In this document: positions 16,345 to 25,036 of the stretch, one piece after another
How the letters are laid out: each line of letters starts with the position of its first letter
How positions within the stretch are numbered: position 1 is the first letter of the stretch
Virus record (IMG/VR): IMGVR_UViG_3300006926_001567
Span: 1 to 46,562 of that record
Source: a virus
Strand: one strand, 5' to 3'
DNA: 46,562 nucleotides
The notes under the pieces: generated by a model
The model's input: the letters and a program-made list of their open reading frames with translations, nothing else
What the model was told of the DNA's origin: nothing
Database searches by the model: none
Made by a program: the position numbers and the translations under genes

Positions 16345-16923
16345 ATGAAAACATTTAAAGATTTATCATCAACAGCCAAAAAAGAAATAAAAGAGCATTA
16401 TAGTGGTGTTCAACATCAACATCCTCATGGAAAAATGAATTATGATGATGTTGAGGGTAGAATGGCTAAACAAAGTTTATATAAACTACACAAATACAGT
16501 AGAGAACTTTTTGAAATGCTCGATGATCATACAGAATTAGAAGCATGGGTTCAAGATAAAATTTCAAGGGCGTGTTCTTATATAAGCTCTGTAAAGCATT
16601 TTCTTGAATATGAAATGGATCATGGTTCGGAAGACAATCCTTATGAGGAATTCGAATATGATGAAGATCAAGATATGATTGAGGATATTCATCATATTGA
16701 TGATTTAATTCCACTACTCAAGCAAATTTATAAAGTTCAGGAATCACATAAAATAAATTTGAAAGATGTTCAAGTAATTGTTGAACCCGATGATGCAGAG
16801 ATTTTGTACGAAACTTATAAAAAATTAAATGACGAAAATAAGAAAGAATTTTCTAAAAAATTATTTGAAAGTAAAGAAGATTTTTGGAATATGGTTTCTT
16901 TTTCTAAAAGCAGAGGAGAATAA
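16345..16923 (+). CDS. Conserved head-module protein of unknown function
   Basis: 192 residues, directly behind a late promoter and with AGAGG before the ATG. The helical segment LEAWVQDKISRACSYISSVKHFLEYE (about 65-90, written here only by its ends L-E-A-W and F-L-E-Y-E) is of a kind common beside the portal and protease genes of marine T4-like phages. After it comes an acidic DEDQDMIEDIHHIDDLIPLL stretch. I infer a virion or head-assembly protein from location and promoter. No enzyme motif is present. Confidence 0.72.
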   Translation: MKTFKDLSSTAKKEIKEHYSGVQHQHPHGKMNYDDVEGRMAKQSLYKLHKYSRELFEMLDDHTELEAWVQDKISRACSYISSVKHFLEYEMDHGSEDNPYEEFEYDEDQDMIEDIHHIDDLIPLLKQIYKVQESHKINLKDVQVIVEPDDAEILYETYKKLNDENKKEFSKKLFESKEDFWNMVSFSKSRGE

Positions 16924-16926
16924 TTA

Positions 16927-17175
16927 ATGGCTTATAAACTACTTGGAGCCTTAGTAACAGATCCAGCAAATAATACCGTTGGTTCAGCAACCACAGTTGC
17001 ATGTAATATAGCAACTACGGGAATTGTAGAAGTACAGGGGCCCGCAATAAATGGTGGAGCTTGGGAATCTAAAGGAACAATTAAATTTCCTGTAGGAATA
17101 CATAAAATTCTTAAAAATTCTGATTGGAGTGTAACTTTTACGGGTCAGGCAACTTCAGTAGCACATTCGGACTAA
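16927..17175 (+). CDS. Small probable virion protein
   Basis: 82 residues, three bases after the previous stop with GGAG ahead. Low in charge, rich in Ala, Thr, Val and Gly, beta-strand-like throughout (TTVACNIATTGIVEVQGPAI), which suits a capsid decoration or fibre-type protein. Late promoter upstream and neighbours support a structural role. No family recognised. Confidence 0.65.
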   Translation: MAYKLLGALVTDPANNTVGSATTVACNIATTGIVEVQGPAINGGAWESKGTIKFPVGIHKILKNSDWSVTFTGQATSVAHSD

Positions 17176-17183
17176 GGTTATGA

Positions 17184-17492
17184 ATGAAAAGAATACACAA
17201 AATAAGTCGTGTTCGAACTATTGGAGGAAGACGAAAAGCATTTAGAAATATTTTTAGAAAAAATAGAGGATTAATTGGTAAGGGATATAGAAAGGTTGCA
17301 GGCAAGAAGATTCTCAAAAAAATGACTGCAAAGGAAAGAAAGAAATTTAATCCCAAAACTAATTTGAAAATAAGACAGTCTTTAAGAAAAAGAAAAATAA
17401 AGCAAAGATTGATAAATATAAAAAGAAAGAAAACGTTAAGGTCTGGGTTATTTAGAGGAATTTCAAAGCTAAATAAAAATATAAAGAGATGA
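17184..17492 (+). CDS. Very basic small protein, possible prohead core protein
   Basis: 102 residues with around 40 percent Lys plus Arg, few acidic residues and no Cys. Located just ahead of another basic protein and the prohead protease, in the place where T4 has the prohead core proteins gp67/gp68. A role in core assembly or DNA/RNA binding within the prohead is likely by position and charge; sequence alone does not prove it. Its ATG at 17184 follows AAGG. Confidence 0.6.
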   Translation: MKRIHKISRVRTIGGRRKAFRNIFRKNRGLIGKGYRKVAGKKILKKMTAKERKKFNPKTNLKIRQSLRKRKIKQRLINIKRKKTLRSGLFRGISKLNKNIKR

Positions 17493-17896
17493 AACAATTC
17501 AGAGAATTTAAAGACGAAGCAGAATATCAACATGTTCCTTTAGAAGAGAGAAAATTTACTCTTCAACAGAGATTAAAGGCTGGTCAACGGGCTAGAAGGC
17601 GTTCTAAGTTACTGACAAGAGCAAAACAAAGAGCATTAAGAAGAGTTGCGAGCCCAGAAGTATTACAAAAACGAGCTAAAAGAACGGCTAGAAATATAAT
17701 GAGAAGCAGAATTGCTAAAGGACAGAACCTTTCAAAAATGTCTCCCGCTCAAAAAATAATGCTTGCGACAAGATTAGAAAGATTTTTACCAAAAATTAAA
17801 AAAATGGCCAAGAGATTAGTAAAAGTTAAAAGAAAAGAAGAGTTGCAACGTAAAAGAAATAGAAATAAGATAAAAACACCAGGTCAAAAAGGTTAA
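17489..17896 (+). CDS. Basic protein, gp68-like prohead core candidate
   Basis: 135 residues, overlapping the upstream gene by ATGA. The first ~25 residues are mixed in charge (FREFKDEAEYQHVP), the rest a long Arg/Lys/Ala-rich probable helix (RARRRSKLLTRAKQRALRR), ending in basic NRNKIKTPGQKG. T4 gp68 is a similar-sized basic core protein beside gp21. Location immediately before the protease supports this. It could be processed by gp21 during maturation. Assignment is by position and composition. Confidence 0.62.
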   Translation: MKQFREFKDEAEYQHVPLEERKFTLQQRLKAGQRARRRSKLLTRAKQRALRRVASPEVLQKRAKRTARNIMRSRIAKGQNLSKMSPAQKIMLATRLERFLPKIKKMAKRLVKVKRKEELQRKRNRNKIKTPGQKG

Positions 17897-17899
17897 GTT

Positions 17900-18544
17900 A
17901 TGCATTTAATTACAGAACTAAATGAAAATATAGAGTACGTTACAGAAGAAAAAGACGGGAAAAAATCTCTATATATTCATGGTCCCTTTATGATGGCAGA
18001 AGTGAAAAATAAGAATGGAAGAATTTATCCTAAAGAAATTCTTATGAAAGAAATAAAAAGATATAATGAAAGTTATGTTGGAAAAAATAGAGCATTCGGG
18101 GAACTGGGTCACCCAGACGGTCCTGGTATAAACTTAGAACGGGTATCACACATGATTACTTCATTAACAGAAGATGGTAATAATGTTGTCGGTAAAGCGA
18201 AGATTATTGATACCCCATACGGCAAAATTGTGCAAAATCTCATCGAGAATGGCGCACAATTGGGCGTTTCTTCTAGAGGAATGGGTTCTTTAGAGGAAAA
18301 AGGCGGAGTGAAATATGTAAAAGATGATTTTTATCTAGCAACTGCCGCAGATATAGTTGCTGATCCTTCTGCTCCTGAGGCCTTTGTTCAAGGAATCATG
18401 GAAGGAAAGGAATGGGTTTGGGAATCAGGTGTTCTCAGAGAAAAGGTGATTTCAGCTATTCATAAAGAAGTTACCAAAGCGCCGTCTAAAAAACTGGAAA
18501 ATGTTAAGTTAAAAGCATTTAATAGCTTTCTTTCAAACCTATAA
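17900..18544 (+). CDS. gp21: Prohead core protease gp21
   Basis: 214 residues, the T4 gp21 size. H71 in FGELGHPDGPGINLERVSH and the Ser pair S124/S125 in LGVSSRGMGSL are the catalytic residues of this herpes-assemblin-like Ser protease family. The N-terminal half has GPFMMAEVKNKNGRIYP, also typical. It cuts scaffold and capsid proteins after (L/I)-x-E sites during head maturation. LTE sites are visible in gp22 and gp23 downstream. Gene order 21-22-23 is the T4 order. Confidence 0.95.
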   Translation: MHLITELNENIEYVTEEKDGKKSLYIHGPFMMAEVKNKNGRIYPKEILMKEIKRYNESYVGKNRAFGELGHPDGPGINLERVSHMITSLTEDGNNVVGKAKIIDTPYGKIVQNLIENGAQLGVSSRGMGSLEEKGGVKYVKDDFYLATAADIVADPSAPEAFVQGIMEGKEWVWESGVLREKVISAIHKEVTKAPSKKLENVKLKAFNSFLSNL

Positions 18545-18547
18545 TTG

Positions 18548-18555
18548 TATAAATA
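18548..18555 (+). promoter_or_regulatory. T4-type late promoter before gp22
   Basis: TATAAATA in the 59-base gap after gp21. A start near 18561 would give a leader of about 43 bases carrying AAGGAG before gp22. It would drive gp22 and, with no terminator between, gp23, up to the terminator at 21211. Confidence 0.75.
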
Positions 18556-18603
18556 TAAACATGAGACAGAGACAATATTCTCACAAAATTAAGGAGTTAT
18601 CAC

Positions 18604-19824
18604 ATGTCAGAAGAAAAAAATGAAGCTCTGGAGCAAGAAGCAGAAGTAAAAGAGGAAACTCAAGAAGACGATGCTACTAATGAAGATACTCAAGTAGATG
18701 AGGCTTCATTTCCAGGCGCTGGAAAAAATAAAGAACCAATCAAAAAAGCTCCCGCAAAAGCAACAGATACGGGTGTAAATAATGAGGTTCCAGACGGACC
18801 CAAACCTGATTTTACAAAAGGGGTTCCGTCCGCTAAGAAACGTCCTGCAGATAAAGGCGGTGTTTCTGAAAGTGCATCAAAAATGTCACTTATTAAATCA
18901 ATTTACGATAAGTTAGATGAGATGAGCAAAGAAGAAGTTGCTGAAATTCTCGGCGCACTTAACGAAGTTGATGATGTTGAATTCGATGAAGAAGGTAATG
19001 AAATTGTTTCTGAAAATAAAGAAACAAAAGAAGTAGTTGCTAGAGAAGAATTCAATCTTGAGAGTGATGTTCAAGCACTTATTGAAGGCGAAGAACTTTC
19101 AGACGAATTTAAAGAAAAAGCGGCCACTATATTTGAAGCCGCAGTTTTTGCCAGAGTAAATGATGAAATTTCAACAAGAATAGACAAACTGGATGAACAA
19201 TACAAGACAGAACTTCAAGAATCCATCGAAAACAATCGCACAGTTATGATTGAAAAAGTAGATGATTTCATGAATTATGTTGTTAAAGAATGGATGCAGG
19301 AAAATGAACTTGCAGTTGATAAAGGCATTCGTTCAGAAATTGTTGAAGATTTCATGGTCGGTCTTAAAAATTTATTTGTTGAACACTATGTCGATATTCC
19401 AGACGAAAAGGTTGATCTTGTAGATGACCTGTTCGCCAAAGTTGAAGACTTAGAGGGTTCATTAAATTCTGAAATTCAAAAAAACATCGACTCATCTAAA
19501 GAACTCAAAGAGTTCAAAAAGTTAGATTCTATGTATACTGTATCAGAAGGAATGACTGAGGTAGATCAAGAAAAAATGATTAAGTTGGCAGAAGGTATTG
19601 AGTATGAAGACGAAGAATCATATACTGAAAAACTTCAGATTATTAAAGACAAGTATTTTCGTGCAGAAAACGCTGAAGACAAACAGGTTTTAACTGAAGG
19701 GTCTACAGACACACAAGATGATATGGAACCGAATGAAGACAATTCTTCAGACGATGTGATGGCAGATGCACCTGAAAACATTAAACAGTATGCAAATGCT
19801 ATTTCTAGAACACAAATTAAATAA
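18604..19824 (+). CDS. gp22: Prohead scaffold protein gp22
   Basis: 406 residues between gp21 and gp23, very acidic and mostly helical, as expected for a scaffold removed from the head. The first ~100 residues are disordered (Glu/Lys/Pro-rich), and the middle has coiled-coil-like runs. LTEG near residue 363 and VSEG near 312 look like gp21 cleavage sites. AAGGAG precedes the ATG. Codon use is richer in C/G endings than neighbouring genes, in keeping with high late expression. Confidence 0.93.
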   Translation: MSEEKNEALEQEAEVKEETQEDDATNEDTQVDEASFPGAGKNKEPIKKAPAKATDTGVNNEVPDGPKPDFTKGVPSAKKRPADKGGVSESASKMSLIKSIYDKLDEMSKEEVAEILGALNEVDDVEFDEEGNEIVSENKETKEVVAREEFNLESDVQALIEGEELSDEFKEKAATIFEAAVFARVNDEISTRIDKLDEQYKTELQESIENNRTVMIEKVDDFMNYVVKEWMQENELAVDKGIRSEIVEDFMVGLKNLFVEHYVDIPDEKVDLVDDLFAKVEDLEGSLNSEIQKNIDSSKELKEFKKLDSMYTVSEGMTEVDQEKMIKLAEGIEYEDEESYTEKLQIIKDKYFRAENAEDKQVLTEGSTDTQDDMEPNEDNSSDDVMADAPENIKQYANAISRTQIK

Positions 19825-19843
19825 CAATTAAGGAGATTTACAC

Positions 19844-21184
19844 ATGTATCTTTCAGAAAATTTACAAAAAAAGTGGGCTCCTATTCTTGACCATCCAGAA
19901 TTGGGTAACATTGACGACCCATATCGTAAAGCAGTAACAACTGTTTTGTTGGAGAACCAAGAAAAGTCCATGCAGGAAGACAATCAAGTTCTTTCTTCAC
20001 AAAACTTCTTGACAGAGGGACAGGCTTCAGGTGCATTTCCAGATACTGGTGGTGTAGCAAAGTACGATCCTATTATGATTTCACTCGTAAGACGAGCAAT
20101 GCCTAATCTCATTGCATATGATGTCTGCGGTGTGCAACCAATGACTGGTCCTACTGGTCTTATCTTTGCTATGAGAGCAAGATATGTCACAATGAGTCAG
20201 TCCCCAGAGGCACTTTATAACGAAGCAGACACAAGTTTCTCTTCTAATACCTCTGCGATAACTCAACCGGACAATGTTCCAGGCCTTCATATCCATACAG
20301 ATGGAACAGCTAACGCTTCTCATACACTAGCGGCAGGTGGTTTATCAACTGCCGTAGGCGAAGGCGTAACACCTAATAACATGGCTTTCTCAATTGAGAA
20401 GGTTACTGTTACTGCGAAAACAAGAGCCTTAAGAGCAGATTACACAATGGAAGTTGCTCAGGATCTTAAAGCAGTTCATGGTCTTGATGCAGAAACAGAA
20501 CTCAGCAATATTCTTTCCGCTGAGATTCTTGCAGAGATTAACCGTGAGGTTGTTCGTAAGATTTACAGGGAAGCCAAAGTTGGTGCCCAAACTAACACTA
20601 CACAATCAGGTATCTTTGATCTCGACACAGATTCAAATGGTCGCTGGTCCGTTGAGAAGTTTAAAGGTCTCATGTTCCAGATCGAGAGAGAAGCAAACGA
20701 GATTGCGAAGAAGACACGTAGAGGAAAAGGTAATATGATTATCACTTCTTCAGATGTTGCTTCTGCACTTCAAATGGCTGGAGTTCTTGATTACGCTCCT
20801 GCTCTTGATAGCAATAATCTCAATCCTGATGATGCAGGAAACACTTTTGTTGGTGTACTTAACGGTCGCTATCGTGTTTATGTTGATCCATATGCAGTAA
20901 CAAATGATGTCAACTACTTTGTAGTTGGATACAAAGGATCCTCATCTTATGATGCAGGAATGTTCTACTGCCCATACGTTCCGTTGCAAATGGTACGTGC
21001 GGTTGACACAAACACCTTCCAGCCAAAAATTGGATTTAAGACTCGATATGGTCTTGTAAGGAATCCTTTCTCAACTGGACAAGTTGAAATTACTAGCACA
21101 GGATCTTCGGATATTAGTGGAGACAATGCTGGTGCATCAAGCAATGAGTACTACAGGCTTGTACGAGTAGCTAACTTAATGTAA
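19844..21184 (+). CDS. gp23: Major capsid protein gp23
   Basis: 446 residues. FLTEGQASGAF around residues 55-65 holds the gp21 cleavage site, predicted after E58, removing an N-terminal delta piece as in T4. PDTGGVAKYDPIMISLVRRAMPNL and QPMTGPTGLIFAMRARY (both quoted in part) are classic gp23 sequences, as is DYTMEVAQDLKAVHGLDAE. AAGGAG lies before the ATG. Codon use is biased towards C/G endings compared with the AT-rich surroundings. The gene ends in front of a strong terminator. Confidence 0.97.
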   Translation: MYLSENLQKKWAPILDHPELGNIDDPYRKAVTTVLLENQEKSMQEDNQVLSSQNFLTEGQASGAFPDTGGVAKYDPIMISLVRRAMPNLIAYDVCGVQPMTGPTGLIFAMRARYVTMSQSPEALYNEADTSFSSNTSAITQPDNVPGLHIHTDGTANASHTLAAGGLSTAVGEGVTPNNMAFSIEKVTVTAKTRALRADYTMEVAQDLKAVHGLDAETELSNILSAEILAEINREVVRKIYREAKVGAQTNTTQSGIFDLDTDSNGRWSVEKFKGLMFQIEREANEIAKKTRRGKGNMIITSSDVASALQMAGVLDYAPALDSNNLNPDDAGNTFVGVLNGRYRVYVDPYAVTNDVNYFVVGYKGSSSYDAGMFYCPYVPLQMVRAVDTNTFQPKIGFKTRYGLVRNPFSTGQVEITSTGSSDISGDNAGASSNEYYRLVRVANLM

Positions 21185-21210
21185 GTTTCTCTAAAAAACT
21201 TAGTATACAT

Positions 21211-21246
21211 AAAAGGGAGTAGGGTAAAACCTGCTTCCTTTTTTTG
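21211..21246 (+). terminator. Intrinsic terminator after gp23
   Basis: A 13-bp stem (21211-21223 with 21230-21242, including two G-U pairs), a GTAAAA loop and a T-run to 21245. It ends the late capsid transcript from the promoter at 18548. Confidence 0.9.
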
Positions 21247-21260
21247 TTTTTGGAGATATT

Positions 21261-21794
21261 ATGCATTCTAAAATTGATTTATATAAACAACATCCTTCCT
21301 ATCCTGGCGATTCTCTTACCCTTCATTTAGACAATATCAAAAAATTAATAAAAACTACAAAATCAAAAACCGCATTGGATTATGGATGTGGAAATGCAAA
21401 ACATTACATAGAAGATAGGATTCATTTATCATGGGGACTTGATAAGATGGGGCTTTATGATCCTGCAATACCAAAATGGGGTCTTTTGCCATCTGGAAAT
21501 TTTGATTGTGTTATTTGTACAGATGTTTTAGAACATGTTCCAGAAAAAGAAATAAACGATACTTTAAAAGAAATTTTTACATTATCAAATAAATGTACTT
21601 ATTTAAATATAGCAATGTATCTTGCCCTCCAGATTCTACCAAACGGTGAAAATGCTCATTGTACATTGAAACCGAAACAGTGGTGGAGACATAGAATGGC
21701 GGAAACGATAAAAGAAAATATTGAAGTTCATGTTGTATATTCGTATTCGCATAATATTAAAAACATGGAACATGAAATTTATACAAAAAAATGA
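21261..21794 (+). CDS. Class I SAM-dependent methyltransferase
   Basis: 177 residues. ALDYGCGNAKHY at about 35-46 is SAM-binding motif I, DCVICTDVLEHVPEKEI matches motifs IV-V of the Methyltransf_11/23 type. The target is not known: similar small enzymes in phages may act on sugars or lipids. It lies directly behind the gp23 terminator, before two sugar-related genes, with overlap ATGA to the next. TGGAGA precedes the ATG. Confidence 0.82.
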   Translation: MHSKIDLYKQHPSYPGDSLTLHLDNIKKLIKTTKSKTALDYGCGNAKHYIEDRIHLSWGLDKMGLYDPAIPKWGLLPSGNFDCVICTDVLEHVPEKEINDTLKEIFTLSNKCTYLNIAMYLALQILPNGENAHCTLKPKQWWRHRMAETIKENIEVHVVYSYSHNIKNMEHEIYTKK

Positions 21795-22417
21795 TTTTTT
21801 GCATAGGAAATGGTGAATCAAGACAAAAAATAGACTTGCATTTTTTGAAAAAATACGGTACAATATATGGAAGTAATGGTCTTTATCGTGATTTTACTCC
21901 AGATATACTTCTTACGTGTGATCCAATGATGCTTGAAGAAATAATTGAGTCTGGATATTCTAAAGAAAATAAAGTTTATACAACTGAATATGGATATGGT
22001 AATTTTTTAGAAAAAGTACCTAGTGGATACGGATATGGAAAAGCATTAAGAGAAGGACATAAAGTTTCTTTAGTGCCCTTTGAAAAAATATATCCAGTAA
22101 ATTCTGGATGGGTGAGCATTAGATTGGCTTATCATTTACATCCAGAAGAACAAATATATATGATAGGTTTTGATTTATTTGGGGATAGAAAAAATATTTA
22201 TGATGATACTCGTAATTATCCAATAACAGTTCGTGGAATAACATCTAATAAAGAATTTCATGTAGCAGAAGATGAAAGAATTGGATTGTTTTATTTGTTA
22301 AAAGAAGAATTTTGTCCTGGAATAAGATTGACAAGGGTTATTGATGATAATACAAAAGTTGAAAATATTGATAATATAACAACAGAACAGTTTCTTAAAG
22401 AAATAGAATGGCAGTAG
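21791..22417 (+). CDS. DUF115-like protein, possible glycosyltransferase-type (copy 1)
   Basis: 208 residues. GNGESRQKIDL at 5-15, then a GSNGLYRDFTPDILLTCD segment and YMIGFDLFG near 150, match the second copy (22408) step by step. The GNG-S-R start followed by a D at the end of a beta strand resembles the Rossmann-type DUF115/MptE-like group found in glycan-modification loci. I infer a nucleotide or sugar-nucleotide binding role. No catalytic residues can be named. It overlaps the methyltransferase by ATGA and copy 2 by ten bases. Confidence 0.65.
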   Translation: MIFCIGNGESRQKIDLHFLKKYGTIYGSNGLYRDFTPDILLTCDPMMLEEIIESGYSKENKVYTTEYGYGNFLEKVPSGYGYGKALREGHKVSLVPFEKIYPVNSGWVSIRLAYHLHPEEQIYMIGFDLFGDRKNIYDDTRNYPITVRGITSNKEFHVAEDERIGLFYLLKEEFCPGIRLTRVIDDNTKVENIDNITTEQFLKEIEWQ

Positions 22418-23091
22418 TTGTAATAGGAAATGGAAAATCCAGACAACATCTAGATTTAAATAAGATTAAAGAAAAAGCATGGACATTTGGATGTAATGCT
22501 CTTTATCGTGATTTTGCACCAGATTATCTTTTAACTGTTGATGGTCATATTACTCATGAAGTATTAGATTCTGATTATGCTTTAAACAATAAAGTTCTTA
22601 TTAGTAATATGAATCCTCTTCCAGGAGAAGTTAGAGATTCTATGGAGATTCCTGCTGATGCTATAGTATTTGAGAATGAACCAACTGGTTATGAATTCAT
22701 TTATAATGGTTTTAGACGACATCATCATATAACTTGGATAAAAGAAAAATGTCAAATATCACATGTTCCCAGTCCAATATATGGAGGAAGTGCTGGTATA
22801 CAACTCATAAGAGTAGCACATGAATATTATCCTAAAGATATAAAATATTTAATAGGTTTTGATGTATTTGGGGAAAGAGATAATATGTATGATGGTACTA
22901 ATGCATATCCTTCAGAAGGGGCGGCTAATACTATGACAGATGAATTTATAGAAGGATTCAAAGACTTACTAAATATATATGATGATCTTATAATGAAAAG
23001 AGTTATTGATCAAAATCAATCGTTAGAAAATATACCAAATGTATCGGAAGATGAACTATGGCAGAAGCTACAAGACAACCAAAAAATTTAA
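22408..23091 (+). CDS. DUF115-like protein, possible glycosyltransferase-type (copy 2)
   Basis: 227 residues and homologous along its length to the preceding protein: GNGKSRQHLDL, GCNALYRDFAPDYLLTVD, then YLIGFDVFGERDNMYDGT. An insert around residues 60-115 sets it apart. As with copy 1, sugar-nucleotide chemistry is only inferred. The tail tube gene starts inside its last 34 bases, an odd arrangement that ties a metabolic gene to a structural one. Confidence 0.65.
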   Translation: MAVVVIGNGKSRQHLDLNKIKEKAWTFGCNALYRDFAPDYLLTVDGHITHEVLDSDYALNNKVLISNMNPLPGEVRDSMEIPADAIVFENEPTGYEFIYNGFRRHHHITWIKEKCQISHVPSPIYGGSAGIQLIRVAHEYYPKDIKYLIGFDVFGERDNMYDGTNAYPSEGAANTMTDEFIEGFKDLLNIYDDLIMKRVIDQNQSLENIPNVSEDELWQKLQDNQKI

Positions 23092-23564
23092 ATTATTTTA
23101 TACCCACAGGTTTTAAATTTGTGATTGACAAAATTCCGCATGTGAACTTTTTTTGTCAATCTACTAATTTACCGGGTTTGTCAGCAGGTCAGTTTTTACA
23201 AGTAACTCCTCTTAGAGATATGCCTATTGCTGGCGATAAAGTACAAATGAATGAATTACGTGTTAGGTTTATAATAGATGAAGAATTACAAAATTGGTTA
23301 GAAGTTTATAATTGGATTAAAGGAATTACTTTTCCTGAAGACTTAGAACAGTATAATTCTGAAGAAACCTATTCTGATGGTTTCTTAACAATCCTTACGA
23401 GCAATAAGAATGTTCAATATGTGGCCAAATTTACAAATTTGTTTCCTGTAGATTTAACTGATATAGAGATGTCTTCGGATGTTGCTGATGCAGAAGTTGT
23501 TGCCGCGGATGCTACATTCGCATATACTACATATAAAGTTGAGAGAATTATAGGAGAACGTTGA
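23058..23564 (+). CDS. gp19: Tail tube protein, gp19-like
   Basis: 168 residues, T4 gp19 size (163). FKFVIDKIPHVNFFCQSTNLPG and PLRDMPIAGDKVQMNELRVRF (both in part) are typical of T4-family tube proteins, as is the NWLEVYNWIKGITFPED segment. It could alternatively be the related gp54-type initiator, but length and motif fit gp19. It is separated from the capsid genes by three modification genes, and sits directly before uvsY. Start overlaps the upstream gene by 34 bases. Confidence 0.82.
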   Translation: MAEATRQPKNLNYFIPTGFKFVIDKIPHVNFFCQSTNLPGLSAGQFLQVTPLRDMPIAGDKVQMNELRVRFIIDEELQNWLEVYNWIKGITFPEDLEQYNSEETYSDGFLTILTSNKNVQYVAKFTNLFPVDLTDIEMSSDVADAEVVAADATFAYTTYKVERIIGER

Positions 23565-23576
23565 TTATGAGGTATA

Positions 23577-24020
23577 ATGAAATTAGAAAACATACAAGAA
23601 TTATGGACCAGTGATTGTGTTCTAGATGATTTGCAATTAGATGTAGAATCAACAAGAATACCAGAACTTCACAATAAATATTTTAAAATTTTTTCAGATG
23701 AAAAATTAAGACTTGTAAAATATGAGTCAAAAATGAAAGAATTGTCTAAATTAAAATGGCTTTATTACACAGGTAAACTTGACAAAGATAGTTTAGATAA
23801 ATTAGAGTGGGAACCATTTGAATTAGATATTAAATCTAGAAATAAATTAGATATAGATAGATTTTTAAATTCAGATAAAGATATAATTGAAATGCAAGAA
23901 AAAATTGAATATCAAAAAGAAAAAATAAATTATTTAGAATCAATTATAAAAACGATTATCAATAGAAATTTTTTGATTAAGAGTATAATTGATTGGAGAA
24001 AATTTACTTCAGGAGCATAA
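23577..24020 (+). CDS. uvsY: UvsY recombination mediator
   Basis: 147 residues, near T4 UvsY (137). IQELWTSDCVLDDLQLDVES, IPELHNKYFKIFSDE and the C-terminal RNFLIKSIIDWRKFTSGA are the family's conserved blocks. UvsY loads the UvsX recombinase on gp32-coated ssDNA. Next to uvsW after a short insertion of two genes, as in other marine T4-like phages where uvsY and uvsW are close. Confidence 0.92.
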   Translation: MKLENIQELWTSDCVLDDLQLDVESTRIPELHNKYFKIFSDEKLRLVKYESKMKELSKLKWLYYTGKLDKDSLDKLEWEPFELDIKSRNKLDIDRFLNSDKDIIEMQEKIEYQKEKINYLESIIKTIINRNFLIKSIIDWRKFTSGA

Positions 24021-25036
24021 TGAGCTATGATTATTTAATCCTTTCTCCTCCATTATTTGAAAAAGATGGTGGTGCAATGGGGGGAACTGAAAGACAAATT
24101 TTAACAGTTGCGGAAAAACTTGCTAGTGAAAATTTTAATGTTGGATTAGTTCATTCTCATATGAGTGGAACTGATCAAATAATAAATGGGGTGAAACATT
24201 TAAACATGTTTAGACATCATTATGCTAAATCACGGGTAAGAATACATTGTAATCAGATTACGTATGTTGGTAATAGTTGGAAAAATTATTATATGTTTAA
24301 TCCTCATATTCCAGTATTATCTCCCTTAGAAATGAATAGTGGAGATAAAACTTATATTTGGTTACATAATTGGACAACTTGTCACGAACAAGTTCCTAGA
24401 TTATTTTTATCTAACGCACTTAAAAAATATGTACAAGATAAGGGAAAAACTGTTGGGGGGGATCAAACTATTCATTATATGGTTCCAAAAGGTATGGATA
24501 AACAAAAACCAAAAGAAAAAAGATCAAATTATCTTTTCTGGATGAGTGCTTTTGGAAAAGGTTTTAGAGAAGCATTAATGATTTATGTTGCTCTTTATGA
24601 TAAGGGAATGAAAAGACCTTTTTATGTTTGTTGTCCTCCCCAAAGACAAAAGAAAGATGTTAAAATATTTACAGATTTTATGGCAGACCTTAATAAAAGC
24701 GGATATCCTATTCATTTTTTAGGAGAATTAAACTATGAAGGAGTTTTAAGAAGTTTATCGAATGCCGCTTGTCTTTTTAGACCAGGAATGCCCCAAGAAA
24801 CTTTCGGTCTTATTTATCTTGAAGCAAATAAATTAGGAGTTCCTGTAATAACGTATGAGTCAGATGCGGCTGAAGAAATATTAACAGATAAAAATAACAT
24901 GTTTATAAGAAAAGATACAACTATAGATGATGTTTATAATTGGACTATTGATATTGATAAAAAGAAAACATCAGTTGATATGAAAAAATTTGATCCTGAT
25001 AAAATTATTAAAAAATGGACTAGCTTATTAAAATGA
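24020..25036 (+). CDS. GT4-type glycosyltransferase (GT-B fold)
   Basis: ATG 24020 has AGGAG upstream and overlaps the uvsY stop; an earlier TTG 23993 lies inside uvsY. 338 residues. GGAMGGTERQILTVAEKLA near the start is the acceptor-domain Gly loop, and PQETFGLIYLEANKLGVPV holds the E-x7-E donor-sugar motif of family 4 transferases. It should move an activated sugar to a glycan, lipid or protein acceptor. Its neighbours (methyltransferases, DUF115-like genes) suggest a virion or surface glycan pathway. Overlaps the next gene by ATGA. Confidence 0.87.
   Translation: MSYDYLILSPPLFEKDGGAMGGTERQILTVAEKLASENFNVGLVHSHMSGTDQIINGVKHLNMFRHHYAKSRVRIHCNQITYVGNSWKNYYMFNPHIPVLSPLEMNSGDKTYIWLHNWTTCHEQVPRLFLSNALKKYVQDKGKTVGGDQTIHYMVPKGMDKQKPKEKRSNYLFWMSAFGKGFREALMIYVALYDKGMKRPFYVCCPPQRQKKDVKIFTDFMADLNKSGYPIHFLGELNYEGVLRSLSNAACLFRPGMPQETFGLIYLEANKLGVPVITYESDAAEEILTDKNNMFIRKDTTIDDVYNWTIDIDKKKTSVDMKKFDPDKIIKKWTSLLK

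Noticed and set aside
17138-17533. Long minus-strand open frame opposite the basic head protein genes
   Set aside because: It is the Phe/Leu-rich mirror of Lys-rich coding sequence; no ribosome site and all neighbours are on the + strand.
20454-20738. Second-frame open reading frame inside gp23
   Set aside because: Fully contained in the capsid gene, low-complexity basic translation, no ribosome site.
23779-23807. TTGACA inside uvsY
   Set aside because: No acceptable -10 at 16-18 bases, and the sequence is explained by coding.
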